Positions 54,023 to 63,588 are shown, counted from the first letter of the stretch. The stretch: 64,000 bases of DNA from Duganella phyllosphaerae (GCF_001758785.1 NZ_LROM01000056.1:1-64000), one strand, 5' to 3'. Program-made: numbers and translations. Notes: generated by a model from the letters alone, not told the origin.

Positions 54023-54487
54023 TTAGCCGGCGAGGAAGCCGCGGCTGCGTGGAATCGGATTCGACATGCCGGTCGCGCTGTAAGTCTGACCGCCGGCCGT
54101 AGGCCGCAGGGCCGCCAACGCGCCCTGGGTGTTATTGATTTGCTTGTTGATCAGCATGCCGTTCACACGGTTGAGCTCTTTGGCTTCGCGCGTGGTCTCG
54201 AGCAGGGCGGCCCAGGCCTGGGCGATGCTGGCATCGCCGCTGGCGGTAATCCACGCCTCCATGCCCGCTTCTTCGGCCGGGAAACCGGCCTTGCCCAGGG
54301 CGCGATGGCGCTGGGCCGACAGCAAGGTCATTTGCGTGATCAACGCGGTTTTCTTGCTGGTGACTACATCCAGGCCTTCGATCTCCGCCGATACCAGCAT
54401 CTGTTGCTCCTGCTTCAGCAAGTCCAGCAAGGTGGTCATGATGTGCGCTTCTTCGCGCAGGTTGTCGAGCGGGGTGACCGTGGTCAT
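54023..54487 (-). CDS. flgN: Flagellar export chaperone FlgN
   Basis: 154 residues, mostly helical. FlgN-like core: LLDLLKQEQQMLVSAEIEGLDVVTSKKTALI and NRVNGMLINKQINNTQGALAAL. It escorts FlgK and FlgL to the export gate. It is eight bases after flgM on the minus strand, the usual flgMN pair, and converges on motD. Confidence 0.93.
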   Translation of the reverse strand: MTTVTPLDNLREEAHIMTTLLDLLKQEQQMLVSAEIEGLDVVTSKKTALITQMTLLSAQRHRALGKAGFPAEEAGMEAWITASGDASIAQAWAALLETTREAKELNRVNGMLINKQINNTQGALAALRPTAGGQTYSATGMSNPIPRSRGFLAG

Positions 54488-54495
54488 TGTCTATC

Positions 54496-54813
54496 CTAAC
54501 GTTGTCTTGAGTGCAGCAGATCCTTGACCGTATCGAGCAAGCCATCCGCCACTTTTTCCGAGTTGACCTGGAACTGCCCATCGGCAATCGCCAGCTTGAT
54601 GCGTTCGACTTTCTTGCTGTCGAACACCGCGCCCGCGCCATTGGCGGCACTCGCTGCCATGGCCTGGCCCTGCGGCGACAAGCGTACGCTGTCGGTCGCG
54701 GCCGGGGTGGACGACTGCACCGCCGTCTCCGCGCTGCGGGTGGTGGAGGTGGGCGTACTGTTCGCCGCCGGCAAGCCTGGCGGGTTCTTTAAAGTTGTAT
54801 CGTTGATTTTCAC
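54496..54813 (-). CDS. flgM: Anti-sigma-28 factor FlgM
   Basis: 105 residues: a disordered, Ser/Thr/Ala-rich N-terminus and a C-terminal sigma-binding segment (SKKVERIKLAIADGQFQVNSEKVADGLLDTVKDLL). It keeps FliA inactive until exported through the completed hook. A sigma-28 type promoter lies upstream, closing the feedback loop. Confidence 0.94.
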   Translation of the reverse strand: MKINDTTLKNPPGLPAANSTPTSTTRSAETAVQSSTPAATDSVRLSPQGQAMAASAANGAGAVFDSKKVERIKLAIADGQFQVNSEKVADGLLDTVKDLLHSRQR

Positions 54814-54860
54814 AGCACTTCCTTCACTGGGTGGAGTGTGATACTCCGGGATCTGAGTCT

Positions 54861-54887
54861 ATAACGGCGCGCGCTTGAAAAACTTTA
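54861..54887 (-). promoter_or_regulatory. Sigma-28 promoter of flgM
   Basis: On the minus strand TAAAGTTT-N11-GCCGTTAT matches the FliA consensus TAAAGTTT-N11-GCCGATAA at 14 of 16 positions. It sits 48 bases before the flgM start. Confidence 0.85.
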
Positions 54888-54919
54888 GCGCCGTTGCGAC
54901 CAAAATCCGTGACGTTTTA

Positions 54920-55627
54920 TCAGAACGCCACTTCCACCAGTCCGCCTTGCTTTGCGATGCCGCTGATTTGTTGCCCCGAGGCAGTTTTTACCCGTACCAC
55001 CTGGCCATCGGCGCCCCCGCTCATGGCGCGGGCCTCGGACGAGACGCTAAAACCGCTGCCCGAAGACACCAGCCGGACCAGCTGGCCCGGCTGCACCACC
55101 GGCTTGCTGCGCAAGGTATCAAGACGCAAGGGAGTGCCAGGTGGCAACGAAGCATTGGTGCTGCGGCCGATGACCTGGCTGACATCGGTGGCCACGCCCG
55201 CAGGCAGGCTGGTCAGGTCGCCCTGCAGCACGACCAGCTGGCGCGCTTCGATCTCCTGGCCCTGCACCAGTGGCGCGGCGCTGGCGACATAGTCGCCCAT
55301 CACGGTCACGCTTGCTTGTACATACAGGGTCCAGGCGGCGGGCGCCGTGCAGCGCACGCCCACCGTGGTCTTGCCCCAGGCGCGTGCGCCGGGCGAGAAA
55401 AACGCTTGCGGGGCAGGGCAGGCGGCCAGGTTCAGGCGCGGGTCGATCGCGCCCACGGCCACCGTGACCTGACCGGGCAGGCCGCCGCTTTGTATCTTGA
55501 GGAACTCTTCGACGGTGCGCTTGATGCCGGCCGCATCCTGGCGGCCCTGCGCTGGTTGCGCCTGTGCCGGTGAGACGGTGGCGGCCAAGGCGGCGGTAAT
55601 CAATAAGGTAACGAGACGTGGGTTCAT
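54920..55627 (-). CDS. flgA: P-ring assembly chaperone FlgA
   Basis: 235 residues with a signal peptide (LVTLLITAALAATVSPAQAQ) and an SAF-type C-terminal domain (VVLQGDLTSLPAG; GTPLRLDTLRSKPVVQPGQLVRLV). It delivers FlgI subunits in the periplasm. The start MNPRLVTLL follows GGAAGG. It diverges from flgB and is followed by flgM with its own promoter, so flgA and flgMN may be cotranscribed and also separately driven. Confidence 0.94.
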   Translation of the reverse strand: MNPRLVTLLITAALAATVSPAQAQPAQGRQDAAGIKRTVEEFLKIQSGGLPGQVTVAVGAIDPRLNLAACPAPQAFFSPGARAWGKTTVGVRCTAPAAWTLYVQASVTVMGDYVASAAPLVQGQEIEARQLVVLQGDLTSLPAGVATDVSQVIGRSTNASLPPGTPLRLDTLRSKPVVQPGQLVRLVSSGSGFSVSSEARAMSGGADGQVVRVKTASGQQISGIAKQGGLVEVAF

Positions 55628-55642
55628 GGCGCAGACCTTCCA

Positions 55643-55659
55643 TTCAATGTTGCCATGAT
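55643..55659 (-). promoter_or_regulatory. Flagellar control motif between flgA and flgB
   Basis: On the minus strand ATCATGGCAACATTGAA, 15 of 17 bases identical to ATAATGGCAACATCGAA before flhB. It lies 16 bases before the flgA start and about 120 before flgB. Confidence 0.5.
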
Positions 55660-55776
55660 AGAGAACCACGCCGTGCTTGAAGCGAGGAATAGGGTGGAAA
55701 AGCCGCTGCTGCTCGGTTGATGGTTCACGAGAGCAACTCCGTATCATCGATCCTGTTAATACACCCGGAGGCCATC

Positions 55777-56202
55777 ATGCTTTCCAAGCTCGACGACTAC
55801 ATGCGCTTTAACGAATCGGCCCTGAACCTGCGCGAAAAGCGCCAGACCGTGCTCGCTTCGAATATCGCCAATGCCGACACGCCCAACTACAAGGCGCGGG
55901 ATATCGACTTTTCCAGCGCCATGAAGGCGGCCGTGGAAAAAGCCAGCCCGACCGCAGCCGCCAGCATGAAGACGACCGCTGCGCGCCACTTCCCGAACCC
56001 GCCATCTGACGGTGGCCTGCTGGCCGACGGCACGCCGCTGTTGTACCGCGGCGTGGTGCAGGGCGCGGTCGATGGCAACACGGTCGACATGGACGTGGAA
56101 CGCAACCAGTTTGCCGACAACGCGGTGCGCTACGAAGCGAGCCTCACCATGATCAACGCGCAGATCAAGGGCATGATGAACGCCCTGCAGTCCGGTAACT
56201 AA
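55777..56202 (+). CDS. flgB: Flagellar proximal rod protein FlgB
   Basis: 141 residues. [18 protein letters not shown] is the rod-protein N-terminal motif, and the C-terminus ([21 protein letters not shown]) forms the matching helix. The start [11 protein letters not shown] follows CGGAGG. First gene of the flgB-flgJ operon. Confidence 0.95.
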   Translation: MLSKLDDYMRFNESALNLREKRQTVLASNIANADTPNYKARDIDFSSAMKAAVEKASPTAAASMKTTAARHFPNPPSDGGLLADGTPLLYRGVVQGAVDGNTVDMDVERNQFADNAVRYEASLTMINAQIKGMMNALQSGN

Positions 56203-56213
56203 GGGAGCCGATC

Positions 56214-56624
56214 ATGTCACTTTTCAGCATCTTCAATGTGTCGGGCTCGGCCATGAGCGCGCAGGCCCAGCGCCTCAACGTCACCGCGTCCAACCTGGCC
56301 AATGCCGACAGCGGCACCAGCTCCACCGGCGAAGCGTACCGGGCGCGCCAGGTGGTGTTCGAAGCGACGCCGCCGACCAATGGCGGCGCGTCCACCGGCG
56401 TCCGGGTCAAGCAGGTGGTGGAAGACCAGTCGCCGATGAAAATGAAATACGACCCGCAAAATCCGCTGGCCGACGACAAGGGCTACGTCACCATGCCCAA
56501 CGTCAACCCGGTTGACGAGATGGTCAACATGCTGTCTGCCTCGCGTTCCTACCAGAACAACGTGGAAGTGATGAACGCGGCCAAGTCGATGTTGAACAAA
56601 ACCCTGACCATCGGTCAGAACTGA
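56214..56624 (+). CDS. flgC: Flagellar rod protein FlgC
   Basis: 136 residues. N-terminal [32 protein letters not shown] and C-terminal [26 protein letters not shown] are the rod family signatures. 11-base gaps on each side. Confidence 0.96.
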   Translation: MSLFSIFNVSGSAMSAQAQRLNVTASNLANADSGTSSTGEAYRARQVVFEATPPTNGGASTGVRVKQVVEDQSPMKMKYDPQNPLADDKGYVTMPNVNPVDEMVNMLSASRSYQNNVEVMNAAKSMLNKTLTIGQN

Positions 56625-56635
56625 CAGGAATCATC

Positions 56636-57346
56636 ATGGCAATCGCCGGCATTATCGACACGCCCAAGACCGTGACCACCAATTCGGTGGCCACCAGCTC
56701 GAGCACCAGCACCACCTCCACCGACAGCGTGCAGGCCGACCAGGACAAGTTCATGCTGCTGCTGGTCACGCAGCTGAAGAACCAGGATCCGCTCAACCCG
56801 ATGGACAACGCCGCCATGACCAGCCAGCTGGCGCAGCTGTCCACCGTGACCGGCATCAACAAGGTCAACGCCACGCTCGAATCGTTGCGCGCCGACCAGG
56901 CCAGCGCGCAGTCGATGACGGCGACCAACCTGATCGGCAAGGGCGTGCTGGTGGCCGGCAAGGGCATCGAGCTGAGCACCGCCACCGCCGCCGACGGCAC
57001 CAAGTCCAACACCAGCGTGTTCGGCGTGGAGCTCGGTTCGCCGGCCGACATCGTCGATATCAACATCATCGACAAGACCGGCAAGACGGTGCGCACCATG
57101 AGCATGAAGAGTGCCGATGCCGGCACCTACCCGCTCACCTGGGATGGCACCAAGGACGACAAAACCGTGGCCGAAGCGGGCAGCTACACGTTCACGGTCA
57201 AGGCCACCACCGGCGGCAAGGCGCTCGACAACGCGACCCAGCTGCAACTGGCGGCGGTGGCGAGCGTGTCCACCGGCAGCGCCGGCGTGAAACTCAATAC
57301 CTCGCTCGGGCACTTTACGCTGGCGGAAGTCAAAGAAGTCTTGTAG
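56636..57346 (+). CDS. flgD: Hook-assembly scaffold FlgD
   Basis: 236 residues. The N-terminal DKFMLLLVTQLKNQDPLNPMDNAAMTSQLAQLS is the conserved part; the C-terminal half is a Fn3/tudor-like hybrid (DKTGKTVRTMSMKSADAGTYPLTWDG). FlgD caps the growing hook. It is followed by a short gap with an inverted repeat. Confidence 0.96.
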   Translation: MAIAGIIDTPKTVTTNSVATSSSTSTTSTDSVQADQDKFMLLLVTQLKNQDPLNPMDNAAMTSQLAQLSTVTGINKVNATLESLRADQASAQSMTATNLIGKGVLVAGKGIELSTATAADGTKSNTSVFGVELGSPADIVDINIIDKTGKTVRTMSMKSADAGTYPLTWDGTKDDKTVAEAGSYTFTVKATTGGKALDNATQLQLAAVASVSTGSAGVKLNTSLGHFTLAEVKEVL

Positions 57347-57352
57347 TCGCAC

Positions 57353-57373
57353 ACTGCAATTGCATGTTGCAGT
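57353..57373. other. Inverted repeat between flgD and flgE
   Basis: ACTGCAA (57353-57359) and TTGCAGT (57367-57373), perfect 7-bp arms. TACAAT follows, so it may overlap an internal promoter for flgE, or be an mRNA hairpin. Confidence 0.4.
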
Positions 57374-57408
57374 TGCGTACAATCATTTGCACCTGATAGG
57401 GGAATACC

Positions 57409-58965
57409 ATGTTCCAACAAGGACTGAGCGGCCTGAACGCCGCATCGAAATCGCTGTCTGTCATCGGCAACAACATTGCCAACGCCAGCACTGTGGGCTT
57501 CAAGAGTTCGGAAGCCCAGTTTGCCGACCTGTACGCCAATTCGCTCAACGGTGTTTCCGGCCAAAACCCCGGCATCGGCGTGATGACGTCCAAGCTGGCC
57601 CAGCAGTTCACCCAGGGCAATATCGAAACCACCAACAACCCGCTCGACGTTTCAATCAACGGCGGCGGCTTTTTTCGCCTGACCGTCAACGGCGCAGTGC
57701 AGTACTCGCGCAACGGCCAGTTCCATGAAGACAACAAGAATACTTTGGTCAACGCGCAAGGCGCAGTGCTGACCGGCTACCTGGCCAACACCGCCGGCGT
57801 GATCCAGCTGGGCGCGCCGGTGCCGATCGTGCTCGACAAGTCCGACCTGAAACCGGTGCAAACCACCGAGGCCAACTACCACCTGAACCTGAGCTCGGCC
57901 GAGAAGGTGCCGGCCAAGAATCCGTTCAACGCCAACGACCCGGAAACCTACAACAAGCAGACCGTGCTCGACGTGTACGACAGCCTCGGCACCCAGCACA
58001 TCATGACCACGTACTACGTCAAGACCGACGCCAACGTCTGGGACGTGTACGCTGCTGCCGATAACAAGGAAATCATTTCCGGCGGCGTGGCTGCCGCCAT
58101 CAACAACGATGCCGGCGTGACCGCCGCGCGCACCGCCTACAACGACGCCATCCGTGCCACCCCGCCCGATGCCGACACCATCGCCCAGGCCGCCAAAAAC
58201 TACGCCACCCAGGCTTACCAGGTCATGCGCACGGCGGCCTCCACCGCGCCGGCCCAGGCCAGCGCCGCGCAACTGGCTGCGCTCGACACCGCCTTTGCCG
58301 CGCTCGACCCGACCAATTCCGGCCGCATTACCGGCCAGTCGCCGGACCAGATCGGCGCCAAGCTGGCCGACGCCATCACGGTACCGGCGATCAAGGTGGG
58401 TACCTTGCAGTTCGACCGCAGCGGCAACCTCGATCCCGGTGCGATGGCCTTGCGCACGCCGCCGCAAACGCTGCCGTTCGCGATCCAGCTGCCGATCTTC
58501 CCGGACACCGGCTCGCTGCAACCGCTGACGATTCAGACCACGTTCAACAACACCACCCAGTACGGCAGCGCCACCAACGACCTCGGTTCGGTGCAGAATG
58601 GTTACTCGGCCGGTTCGTGGCAGCGTTTGTCGATCGACGAGAACGGCATCATCCTGGGCCAGTACAGCAACGGCAAGTCGCGCCCCATGGGCCAGATCGC
58701 CATGGCCAACTTTGCCAGCGTCGATGGCCTGACCCCGCTGGGCAACAATGCCTGGTCGGAAAGCGCCGCGTCGGGCCAGCCGATGATCGGCGTGCCGAAC
58801 GCCGGCTCGATGGGGCAGTTGCGTTCGAGCTCGGTGGAAACGTCGAACGTCGACCTGACCGAGGAACTGGTCAACATGATCACCGCGCAGCGCGTCTACC
58901 AGGCCAATGCGCAGACCATCAAGACCGAAGACTCGCTGCTGCAAACGCTGGTCAACCTGCGTTGA
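57409..58965 (+). CDS. flgE: Flagellar hook protein FlgE
   Basis: 518 residues, longer than the E. coli hook protein (402). N-terminal MFQQGLSGLNAASKSLSVIGNNIANAST and C-terminal SSVETSNVDLTEELVNMITAQRVYQANAQTIKTEDSLLQTLV are canonical. The extra length is mainly an Ala-rich, helical insert at about residues 222-320 in the surface domain. GGGG lies upstream of the ATG. Confidence 0.95.
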   Translation: MFQQGLSGLNAASKSLSVIGNNIANASTVGFKSSEAQFADLYANSLNGVSGQNPGIGVMTSKLAQQFTQGNIETTNNPLDVSINGGGFFRLTVNGAVQYSRNGQFHEDNKNTLVNAQGAVLTGYLANTAGVIQLGAPVPIVLDKSDLKPVQTTEANYHLNLSSAEKVPAKNPFNANDPETYNKQTVLDVYDSLGTQHIMTTYYVKTDANVWDVYAAADNKEIISGGVAAAINNDAGVTAARTAYNDAIRATPPDADTIAQAAKNYATQAYQVMRTAASTAPAQASAAQLAALDTAFAALDPTNSGRITGQSPDQIGAKLADAITVPAIKVGTLQFDRSGNLDPGAMALRTPPQTLPFAIQLPIFPDTGSLQPLTIQTTFNNTTQYGSATNDLGSVQNGYSAGSWQRLSIDENGIILGQYSNGKSRPMGQIAMANFASVDGLTPLGNNAWSESAASGQPMIGVPNAGSMGQLRSSSVETSNVDLTEELVNMITAQRVYQANAQTIKTEDSLLQTLVNLR

Positions 58966-58976
58966 TGAGGTAAACC

Positions 58977-59717
58977 ATGGACCGTCTGATCTACACCGCG
59001 ATGACCGGTGCGCGCCACGTGATGGAGCAGCAAGCCACCGTGTCGAACAACCTGGCCAATGCCACCACCAACGGTTTTCGCGCCCAGCTCGATTCCTTCC
59101 GGGCGGTGCCGGTGATGTCGGACGGTCTGCCCACGCGCGCCTTCGTGGTCGATTCCACGGTCGGCTCCAATTTTGCCGCCGGGCCGATGCAAACCACCGG
59201 TCGCTCGCTCGACATCGCCATCCGCGAGCAGGGCTGGCTGGCGGTGCAGTCGGCCGACGGCTCGGAGGCGTACACCCGCAACGGCAGCCTGCGCGTGAAC
59301 GAAAACGGCTTGCTGCAAACGACCAGCGGCCAGACCCTGATCGGCGACGGCGGCCCCATCGCGGTGCCGCCCGACACCAACATCACGATAGCCAGCGACG
59401 GCACGGTCAGCACGGTGTCTACCGAGTTCCAGCCGGGCCCGTCGAACGTGCTGGGACGGTTAAAACTGGTCAATCCGCCGACCGCCGGCCTGTTGCGCGG
59501 CGACGATGGCCTGTTCCGCCAGGCCGACGGCACGCCGGCCCAGAACGACCCGCTGGTGCGCATCGTCGACGGCGTGATCGAGGGCAGCAATGTCAATCCG
59601 GTCGATTCCATGGTCAACATGATCAGCCTGGCAAGGCAGTTCGACATGCAAATGAGCTTGTTGAAGAACGCCGAGAATAACGCCGCAAAAGCCACCCAGA
59701 TCCTCGCTTTGGGTTGA
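58977..59717 (+). CDS. flgF: Flagellar proximal rod protein FlgF
   Basis: 246 residues. MDRLIYTAMTGARHVMEQQATVSNNLANATT and the C-terminal VNPVDSMVNMISLARQFDMQMSLLKNAENN match the FlgF group, which differs from FlgG in lacking the extra loop. Confidence 0.95.
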   Translation: MDRLIYTAMTGARHVMEQQATVSNNLANATTNGFRAQLDSFRAVPVMSDGLPTRAFVVDSTVGSNFAAGPMQTTGRSLDIAIREQGWLAVQSADGSEAYTRNGSLRVNENGLLQTTSGQTLIGDGGPIAVPPDTNITIASDGTVSTVSTEFQPGPSNVLGRLKLVNPPTAGLLRGDDGLFRQADGTPAQNDPLVRIVDGVIEGSNVNPVDSMVNMISLARQFDMQMSLLKNAENNAAKATQILALG

Positions 59718-59744
59718 CCCCGACTCCCGCATAATGCTGTTGTG

Positions 59745-59779
59745 GGATGAGCGTTTGCCGCTGTGGCGAACGCCCATCC
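59745..59779. other. Hairpin between flgF and flgG
   Basis: GGATGAGCGTTTGCC (59745-59759) pairs with GGCGAACGCCCATCC (59765-59779), 15 bp with one A-C mismatch and one GU pair. It lies 20 bases before the flgG start and could slow or protect the operon mRNA. Confidence 0.5.
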
Positions 59780-59798
59780 AAGCTACGGGAGAAGGATC

Positions 59799-60581
59799 AT
59801 GATACGTTCACTTTGGATCGCCAAGACCGGCATGGAAGCGCAGCAGACGCAGCTCGACGTCACTTCGCACAACCTGGCCAACGTCAGTACCACCGGTTTC
59901 AAGAAGTCGCGCGCGGTGTTCGAGGATCTGCTGTACCAGAACCTGCGCCAGCCCGGCGGCCAGTCGTCGCAACAGACCAACCTGCCGTCCGGCATGCAGC
60001 AAGGTACCGGTGTGCGCCCCGTCGCCATCGAGCGCATCCATACCCAGGGCAACCCGCAGGCCACCGGCAACGACAAGGACATCATGGTCAATGGCGCCGG
60101 TTTCTTCAATGTGCTGCTGCCCGATGGCACCACCGCCTACACCCGCGACGGCTCGTTCCAGCGCGATAACAACGGCCAGATGGTCACCTCCAGCGGCTTC
60201 GTGCTGCAACCGCCGATCACCATCCCGATCGAAGCACAAAACATCACCGTCGGCCGCGACGGCACGGTCTCGGCGCTGGTGCCGGGCACGGTAGCGCCGC
60301 AGCAGTTGGGTGCGCTGCAACTGTCCACCTTCATCAACCCGACCGGGCTCGAATCCAAAGGTGAAAACCTGTACGTGGAAACCGGCGCCTCGGGTGCGCC
60401 GCAAACCAACACGCCGGGCACCAACGGCCTGGGCGCGATCCTGCAAGGCTACGTGGAATCGTCCAACGTCAACGTGGTCGAGGAAATGGTCAACATGATC
60501 CAGAGCCAGCGCGCGTACGAAATCAACTCCAAGGCCATCACCACGTCGGACCAGATGCTCGCGCGCCTGTCGCAGCTGTAA
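59799..60581 (+). CDS. flgG: Flagellar distal rod protein FlgG
   Basis: 260 residues, the usual size. [31 protein letters not shown] and the C-terminal [29 protein letters not shown] identify it. The start follows AGAAGGATC. Confidence 0.96.
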   Translation: MIRSLWIAKTGMEAQQTQLDVTSHNLANVSTTGFKKSRAVFEDLLYQNLRQPGGQSSQQTNLPSGMQQGTGVRPVAIERIHTQGNPQATGNDKDIMVNGAGFFNVLLPDGTTAYTRDGSFQRDNNGQMVTSSGFVLQPPITIPIEAQNITVGRDGTVSALVPGTVAPQQLGALQLSTFINPTGLESKGENLYVETGASGAPQTNTPGTNGLGAILQGYVESSNVNVVEEMVNMIQSQRAYEINSKAITTSDQMLARLSQL

Positions 60582-60591
60582 GGAATACGCC

Positions 60592-61254
60592 ATGAAAATC
60601 GCCACCTTCGCCGTTTTCGCCATCGCCACCATGCTGAGCGGCTGCGCCAGCGTTACCCCCACCTCGATTGTCGACTCGCCGCGCACCGCGCGTCCGCTTA
60701 CCACCGAGCAGATGCAGGTCAAGCCGACCAGCGGCGCGATCTACCAGGGCGGTAACTTCCGGCCGATCTTCGAAGACCGCCGCGCGCGCCAGGTGGGCGA
60801 CGTGCTGACCCTGGTCATTACCGAGCGCACCACCGCCAACAAGGCCGGCACCAATTCCGCCAACAAGACCAGCGCGGTCAGCATCGGCTTGCCCAAGCCG
60901 CTGCAAGGCACGTTCGGCAACCCGCTGGCGATCAACAACAACAACAGCTTCTCCGGCGCCGACAACCAGACCGCCAGCAACGCCTTCACCGGCACCATGG
61001 GCATCACCGTGGTCGAGGTGCTGCCGAACGGCAACCTGATCGTGGCCGGCGAAAAGCAGGTCGGCATGAACAAGGGCGTGGAATTCATCCGCTTCTCCGG
61101 CATGGTCAATCCCGACAATATCGTCACCGGCAATACCGTGTCGTCCACCGCCGTGGCCGACGCCCGCGTCGAGTACCGCACCAGCAGCCAGGTGGACAAG
61201 GCGGAAGTGGCGTCGATGGTGTCGCGCTTCTTCCAGAGCATCTTGCCGTTCTGA
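60592..61254 (+). CDS. flgH: Flagellar L-ring protein FlgH
   Basis: 220 residues, a lipoprotein with lipobox LSGC (Cys18). The L-ring motif GDVLTLVITERTTANKAGTNS and the C-terminal VSSTAVADARVEYRTSSQVDKA are in place. It forms the outer-membrane bushing. Confidence 0.96.
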   Translation: MKIATFAVFAIATMLSGCASVTPTSIVDSPRTARPLTTEQMQVKPTSGAIYQGGNFRPIFEDRRARQVGDVLTLVITERTTANKAGTNSANKTSAVSIGLPKPLQGTFGNPLAINNNNSFSGADNQTASNAFTGTMGITVVEVLPNGNLIVAGEKQVGMNKGVEFIRFSGMVNPDNIVTGNTVSSTAVADARVEYRTSSQVDKAEVASMVSRFFQSILPF

Positions 61255-61262
61255 GGCCGATC

Positions 61263-62441
61263 ATGAAACTTTCCCAGGCAAATGCCAGTGTCCGGCGCGC
61301 CACCGCCGCCTGCAAACGCGGCGCGGTGGTGGTCGGCATCATCGTCGGCACCGTGGTGCTGTCGCTGCTGATGGCGCCGCCGGCCCAAGCCGAGCGCCTG
61401 CGCGACCTGGCCAGCATCGCCGGCGTGCGCCACAACCAGCTGATCGGCTACGGCATCGTGGTCGGCCTCGACGGCAGCGGCGACCAGACCACCCAGACCC
61501 CGTTCACCGTGCAAAGCGTGGTGTCGATGCTGCAGCAACTGGGCGTGAACCTGCCGCAGGGCACCCAGCTGCAACTGAAAAACGTCGCGGCCGTGATGGT
61601 GACGTCGTCGCTGCCGCCGTTCTCGCAGCCGGGCCAAACGCTGGACATCACCGTCTCGTCGATGGGCAATGCCAAGAGCTTGCGCGGCGGCACCCTGTTG
61701 ATGACGCCCCTGAAAGGCGCTGATGGCCAGGTGTACGCCATGGCCCAGGGCAATGTGCTGGTCGGCGGCGTCGGCGTGCAGGCCGGTGGCGGTGGCGGCG
61801 GTAATTCTCTGGTCATCAACCACCTGAGCGTGGGCAAGATTTCTGCTGGCGCAACGGTCGAACGCGTAGTCGCTTCGAGCCTGGGCGAGGGCAACATGAT
61901 CCGCCTGGAATTGAACACCAGCGACTTCGCCACGGCCAGCCGGGTGGTGGACGCGATCAACGACAAGTACGGCGCCGGCATTGCCTACGCGCTCGACGGC
62001 CGCGTGATCCGCGTGCAGGCCCCCAGCAGCAGCGACCAGCGCGTGACGTTCATCGGCACCTTGCAGGACATGAACGTCAACCCGGCCGAACAGCCGGCCA
62101 AGGTGATCATGAATGCCCGCACCGGGTCGGTGGTGATGAACCGCGCCGTGACTCTGGAGACGTGCGCCATTTCGCACGGCAATATGTCAGTATCGGTCTC
62201 GTCCGATCCGCAGGTGAGCCAGCCCAATCCGCTCTCGGGCGGCTCCACCGTGGTCACCCAGAACCAGAACGTGGCGATCAAAAAAGACGGCGGCAAGGTC
62301 ATGATGGTCAAGGGCGGCGCGTCGCTGGCCGAAGTTGTCAAGGCGCTCAACGCCATCGGCGCCACGCCGCAGGACTTGCTGTCGATCCTGCAAGCCATGA
62401 AGGCCGCAGGTTCGCTGCGCGCCGAGCTTGAAATCATTTAA
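61263..62441 (+). CDS. flgI: Flagellar P-ring protein FlgI
   Basis: 392 residues with a signal peptide (VVGIIVGTVVLSLLMAPPAQA) and ERLRDLASIAGVRHNQLIGYGIVVGLDGSGD. The C-terminal SLAEVVKALNAIGATPQDLLSILQAMKAAGSL is conserved. It forms the periplasmic ring with help of FlgA. Confidence 0.96.
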   Translation: MKLSQANASVRRATAACKRGAVVVGIIVGTVVLSLLMAPPAQAERLRDLASIAGVRHNQLIGYGIVVGLDGSGDQTTQTPFTVQSVVSMLQQLGVNLPQGTQLQLKNVAAVMVTSSLPPFSQPGQTLDITVSSMGNAKSLRGGTLLMTPLKGADGQVYAMAQGNVLVGGVGVQAGGGGGGNSLVINHLSVGKISAGATVERVVASSLGEGNMIRLELNTSDFATASRVVDAINDKYGAGIAYALDGRVIRVQAPSSSDQRVTFIGTLQDMNVNPAEQPAKVIMNARTGSVVMNRAVTLETCAISHGNMSVSVSSDPQVSQPNPLSGGSTVVTQNQNVAIKKDGGKVMMVKGGASLAEVVKALNAIGATPQDLLSILQAMKAAGSLRAELEII

Positions 62442-62464
62442 GCGGAAAACGCGGGAATCACGCC

Positions 62465-63445
62465 ATGACCAGTCAAAACTCCAACACCCTCGGCAACGAC
62501 CTCTCGCGCAAGTTTGCGCTCGACGTCAAGGACATGGGCAGCCTGCGCCAGGGTGCGCGGGCCGGCACGCCCGAAGCGCTCAAGGGCGCCGCCACCCAGT
62601 TCGAAGCGATGTTCGTCAACACCATGTTGAAGACCATGCGCGAAGCGTCGCCGCAGGACAGCCTGACCAATAGCGACCAGACCAAGATGTTGACCGGCAT
62701 GCAGGACCAGCAGACCGCCCAGAGCATCGCCAAGAAGGGCATCGGCCTGGCCGACATGCTGGTGCGCCAGCTGGGCCATAACGACAAGCAGGCGCTGGCC
62801 GTGGGCGGCGCCGGCGATGCCGCCGATGGCGCCAATGCCGGTAGCTTTGCCGGCATGGCCAGCCTGATGGACGCCAGGCTGCAAAAAGCCATCGCCGCGG
62901 CCGGCGGCAACGCCGCCGCCACGGCCAAGACCGAAGCGATTGCGGACGCCAAGCCGGCTGCGCCGGCACGCCGGGGGTCGCAGGCGCCGCACGTTATCAG
63001 CTTCCAGGAAAAACTGTCGTCGCACGCGGACGAGGCCAGCGCCGCGACCGGCATTCCGGCCAAGTTCATGCTGGGCCAGGCTGCGCTCGAGAGCGGCTGG
63101 GGCAAACGCGAGATCAAGGGGCGCGACGGCACCAACAGCAACAACCTGTTCGGCATCAAGGCCACGCCTGACTGGAAAGGCAAGGTTGTTGAGGCGACCA
63201 CGACCGAATACGTCAACGGCAAGGCCCAGACCAGGGTGGAACGCTTCCGCGCCTACGACAGCTACGCCGACAGCTTCAAGGACTATGCGCGCCTGATCAC
63301 CAACAACCCGCGTTACGAAAAGGTGCTGGCCAGCGCCGGCGACGCCAGCGCCTTTGCCCAGGGGCTGCAGAAGGCCGGTTACGCCACCGATCCGCAATAT
63401 GCCAATAAGCTCACTAGCATCATTAAACGCTCGCTGGCCGGTTAA
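62465..63445 (+). CDS. flgJ: Peptidoglycan hydrolase / rod cap FlgJ
   Basis: 326 residues: an N-terminal rod-cap domain (GAATQFEAMFVNTMLKTMREA) and a C-terminal glucosaminidase-like domain with the catalytic glutamate in AALESGWGKREI and the NLFGIKA segment. Dual-domain FlgJ is typical of beta- and gammaproteobacteria. It is the last gene of the flgB operon; a hairpin repeat follows the stop. Confidence 0.95.
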   Translation: MTSQNSNTLGNDLSRKFALDVKDMGSLRQGARAGTPEALKGAATQFEAMFVNTMLKTMREASPQDSLTNSDQTKMLTGMQDQQTAQSIAKKGIGLADMLVRQLGHNDKQALAVGGAGDAADGANAGSFAGMASLMDARLQKAIAAAGGNAAATAKTEAIADAKPAAPARRGSQAPHVISFQEKLSSHADEASAATGIPAKFMLGQAALESGWGKREIKGRDGTNSNNLFGIKATPDWKGKVVEATTTEYVNGKAQTRVERFRAYDSYADSFKDYARLITNNPRYEKVLASAGDASAFAQGLQKAGYATDPQYANKLTSIIKRSLAG

Positions 63446-63487
63446 ACCTGTCCAGGGCGTCGTTGCAGCGCCTGGCCCTGAACAGGT
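63446..63487. repeat. Hairpin repeat after flgJ
   Basis: ACCTGTCCAGGGC pairs with GGCCCTGAACAGGT over CGTTGCAGCGCCT. No T-run follows. The inner sequence resembles the repeat after rsuA (44533-44606). Confidence 0.55.
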
Positions 63488-63535
63488 GTAAGCCGGCCAG
63501 TTGTGGCTTCGGTTGTCGCTTCAAATCTGGATAAT

Positions 63536-63562
63536 TCAAGTTTCGGGCTGGGCTGCCGTAAA
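63536..63562 (+). promoter_or_regulatory. Sigma-28 promoter of flgK
   Basis: TCAAGTTT-N11-GCCGTAAA matches the FliA consensus at 13 of 16 positions. It ends 26 bases before the flgK start and shows flgK is transcribed separately from the flgB-flgJ operon. Confidence 0.85.
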
Positions 63563-63588
63563 CCTTAGCAACATAAAGTGAAACCATC

